A stretch of 64,000 nt of DNA from Bactericera cockerelli (lineage: Eukaryota > Arthropoda > Insecta > Hemiptera > Triozidae): positions 10,470,176 to 10,534,175 of the forward strand of contig CM044956.1 of the NCBI GenBank assembly GCA_024516035.1, written 5' to 3'. Shown in pieces: positions 61,433 through 64,000 of this stretch. The number at the start of each line of letters is the position of its first letter. Position 1 is the stretch's first letter. Under the pieces are notes generated by a model that saw only the letters and a list, made by a program, of their open reading frames with translations, searched no databases and was not told the DNA's origin. Position numbers and translations under genes: made by a program.

Positions 61433-62300
61433 GTGAGAACACATCTACGTGATCTAAGATTCCTTTGGAATTTTTTTATGGTTTTTATCATAGGAAGGGT
61501 GGGGCATTACAGAGCCTTTGTCACTAAGACTTTGAGCTAGATCTTTGATGACATAACCTTGTTAAGTTAGCAATAGTTAGAGTTAGGTACAGTTATCGAT
61601 GGAGATTCATGGTTCTATCGACCCCGCCACAGAAAGCTGAACCGATGAAGTATCAATGTGATATATTATTTTGATTAGATGAACACTATTTTTACACATC
61701 CAAAAGGCATATATATTTCATTACTTCTTTAGCTGTTTTCCCCTTAATTTAAAGTCATCCTTCAAGAGTTTTGGACGATTAGGAAGCTACTTGCCATCAG
61801 TAAGTATTGAAAATAAACCAGAGCCATATTCACTATGGAGGACACTTTCTACTTCACAAGTAAAACCACTCGATGATCACCAGGATAGGTAGGTATATGA
61901 GACCTTTCTATTCGATTTATGAAGTGTTGACACGACACTTTTTTTTACGACTCTGACAAACGACGAAACAGCACGCACTGGGTGTCATGTCTCATGTGTT
62001 GCTATGCAAATGATGATTCCTGTGTACTAGTCTAGAAAATGAGTAATGACCTCCATCCTGAGGCGGAATGTAAACATCACCATTGATTGAGCTTTTGTAT
62101 CGTGACATTGATGAGATTGAAAAAGACATAAGTTCACATGGAACGAATCACAATGGATTTGAGTTTTGTATTGTCAGGACGAAGTCCACATTGTGAAGAC
62201 TTAGTTTGATACGTGTAGTTACTTGAACAGTCCAACTCCACAGTCCACTCCACATACAGGATGGCACAGATCATCATTATTTTCAATAGAACGCTAAGTT
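61433..62300. other. Villin-like gene intron, no feature seen
   Basis: Low-copy-looking sequence with no exon that matches a gelsolin repeat. Confidence 0.4.
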
Positions 62301-62997
62301 ATAATAATAATAATAATAATAAAGAATTTATTTGTTTCTCTTATATACATTTGAAATTCTAATTTTCCCTCTAAGTACTCAGAGTACTTTTAGGGAATGG
62401 TTTTACATATTTTCTTCTTCTTCTTTTCTTTTTCTTCTTCTTCTTTGTATGTGTTTAGATAATCTTTTTTTGTTTTGTTTTTTTTTTTTTAACTTTCTTC
62501 TTTTTTTTTTCAATTATTATATTTCATTGTTGTTTTTCGAGTAAAATATTTGGATTTCTTTCTTCATGGCTCTCTTGTTTTCAATGTTTCTTAAATTTTC
62601 TGGTAGACAATTAAGTAGTTTTGGTATTTGGTGTTGAAAGGAAGTTTCTCCATATTTATTTTTAGTGTTAGGTATTTTAAATATTCTATTTCTTGTGTTA
62701 TGACTTGTTTCTATCATTATTCTGTATTTGTTTTCATAGTAGTGATTGGTTGTTAAAATATATTTATGCAAATTATTAAAATTCATTATTTTATATTTCT
62801 CCATTAATTTTGATCTTTGAGTCTTTGAAGTATTTGGATATAGAGTTGTTTTTATAATTTTTTTAATTACAGATAATATAGGTTTTATATGAATATTTGC
62901 TGTATAGCCGTATGTTTCGATACCATATCTTATTGTTGATTCACATATTGCTTTGTAGATTATGTTTCTAAAATAGCTTAGTTTGTGGTAAGAACTG
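62290..62997 (-). mobile_element. LINE 3' fragment
   Basis: On minus, a reverse transcriptase thumb-like stretch (AICESTIRYGIETYG near 62930) leads into the C-terminal frame ending at 62517 (HNTRNRIFKIPNTKNKYGE, LLNCLPENLRNIEN). A CTT/TTC-rich 3' UTR and a TAA-repeat tail near 62300-62325 follow. It is 5'-truncated at about 62997. Confidence 0.7.
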
Positions 62998-64000
62998 TCA
63001 TATTATCCTCACCAAACCCTGAGGTGTAGGAGGGGAGGAAGGAGATTTGGAGGTACTAAAAAGCCTTGATATAAGATGAAACTTTGTAATCCTATGTGAA
63101 TTACTGTCAAAATGTCACTGTGAACAAACAATCACTAGTTGACGGATCCCCTGCGCGAATATTTTGTTAGCAACCATGCTGGCAAGGCCATCCATTTTGT
63201 TAAAGATGAGTGTAAGGGTTCAAATATAAATTAAAAGGATTTGCGGGTTTTTGTCAGTTCATTTTAGCCCCAGAAGTCACCTACATAAGTTTAGTATAAT
63301 AACATATGCTGAATTTTCTGAATGGTAAAGTTTTCCTCCGGCAAGAAGATTAATGTGAGCTGAGTAGCCTGTAGCTGGATGGTTCGATCAGTAAATTTGT
63401 AAATTGTTGTAATATGCATGGGCATTAGTTGAAATTGATTCGTAACCTAAGAAAAACTTCTGTAACGTGTAACGTTATAATGAGTAAGAATTTTTTTTTT
63501 ATAAGAACATAGAAAAAAAACCATAGTACAGTACAGATGTTTGTAGTCAGCCTAGGATATTGCTCAAAGAGTACGTACTGCATATTGTAGGATACTAATC
63601 AGAGAGTGCATACTGCATAGCGTAGGATAAGACTTCACAGGGGATTGTTCTTTAATTAATGCTACAGTTGCTTCACAATCCAGCCGAAAATGGACACTAT
63701 GAATGGCCGGAAAGTTGCATGATGTTAACAATGGAAGGAAACATAATGGATTTATCTTTGCAATTCCGAGGTATGTAACTAATGAAATACCTAACCTCTT
63801 TAATCCTGCTGCAGATCTAAAGATAATTGAAGGCATCGCTCAAAAAATGAGCTATCTGAATTTTTAAAATTGTTATTTTTAGCTCATTATTCAACCCGAC
63901 GACGTTGTCAAGCTATCTGTCATATGGTCCGTTTTTGTACACTTATAACTATCGGCTCTTCACCAAGTAAGCAGCATATTTTTGTGACCCCGAAACCGTC
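62998..64000. other. Gene-free stretch at the window end
   Basis: Two diverged copies of CTGCATATTGTAGGATA / CTGCATAGCGTAGGATA near 63580 and 63610. No exon signals with coding support. Confidence 0.4.

Noticed and set aside
63870..63985. Possible exon after TTGTTATTTTTAG near 63880
   Set aside because: The frame after the acceptor stops before any donor and does not resemble a gelsolin repeat.

Overview
This is an AT-rich eukaryotic (animal) window with GC-rich exons, spliceosomal introns and dense transposable elements. The recognisable host genes are CYLD, a villin/gelsolin-like gene and a trypsin-like protease. The transposons include a Copia element whose primer site matches the Drosophila copia type (internal initiator-Met tRNA fragment), I-like and Jockey-like LINEs and mariner. 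Together these point to an arthropod, most likely an insect. I cannot name the species. Two runs of exactly 100 N (7575-7674 and 46328-46427) are scaffold gaps, so order across them is uncertain.

Layout. 1-774 and 7675-8446 are nearly identical inverted arms that meet the first gap. Between them lie a pogo-like MITE, SINEs, the last two exons of a serine protease (minus, 4424-5667) and a Jockey-type LINE (minus, 5706-7574). From 10660 to 15635 (minus) runs a six-exon gene for a protein with one C2H2 zinc finger and one membrane segment; a possible upstream exon is at 21142-21251 and a possible downstream exon at 8823-9012. A Copia element (15869-20347) sits inside a tRNA-SINE and is itself broken by another SINE. 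21315-25900 is a gene-free composite foldback region. From 30786 to 46071 (plus) is a multi-exon CYLD deubiquitinase gene. It carries an in-frame TGA, a frameshift and duplicated exon ends, and its C-terminal exons are missing. 46.7-55.6 kb holds two LINEs: one with a restriction-like endonuclease, and one apparently complete I-like element nested in a SINE. From 60884 a villin/gelsolin-like gene begins and leaves the window.

The most unusual pattern is that tandem arrays repeatedly sit on exon-intron junctions and copy the splice site with part of the exon. Donor (5' splice site) copies occur at the protease exon (5 donors), zinc-finger gene exon 6 (about 14), the CYLD CAP-Gly exon (2) and a CYLD USP exon (3). 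Acceptor (3' splice site) copies occur at the protease last exon (4) and the last visible CYLD exon (3). In the protease both ends of one intron are amplified. A second theme is a SINE family whose head is a 5S rRNA gene, plus several tRNA-headed SINE families, with repeated SINE-in-SINE, LINE-in-SINE and LTR-in-SINE nesting.

For reference, I label the SINE families here by head: 5S-SINE; SINE-1 (tRNA-Gly-like head); SINE-2 (tRNA head, ATT-repeat tail); SINE-3 (long body, tRNA head); SINE-4; SINE-5 (tRNA-Thr-like head); SINE-6 (no obvious tRNA head, GAT-repeat tail). These labels are local to this annotation.
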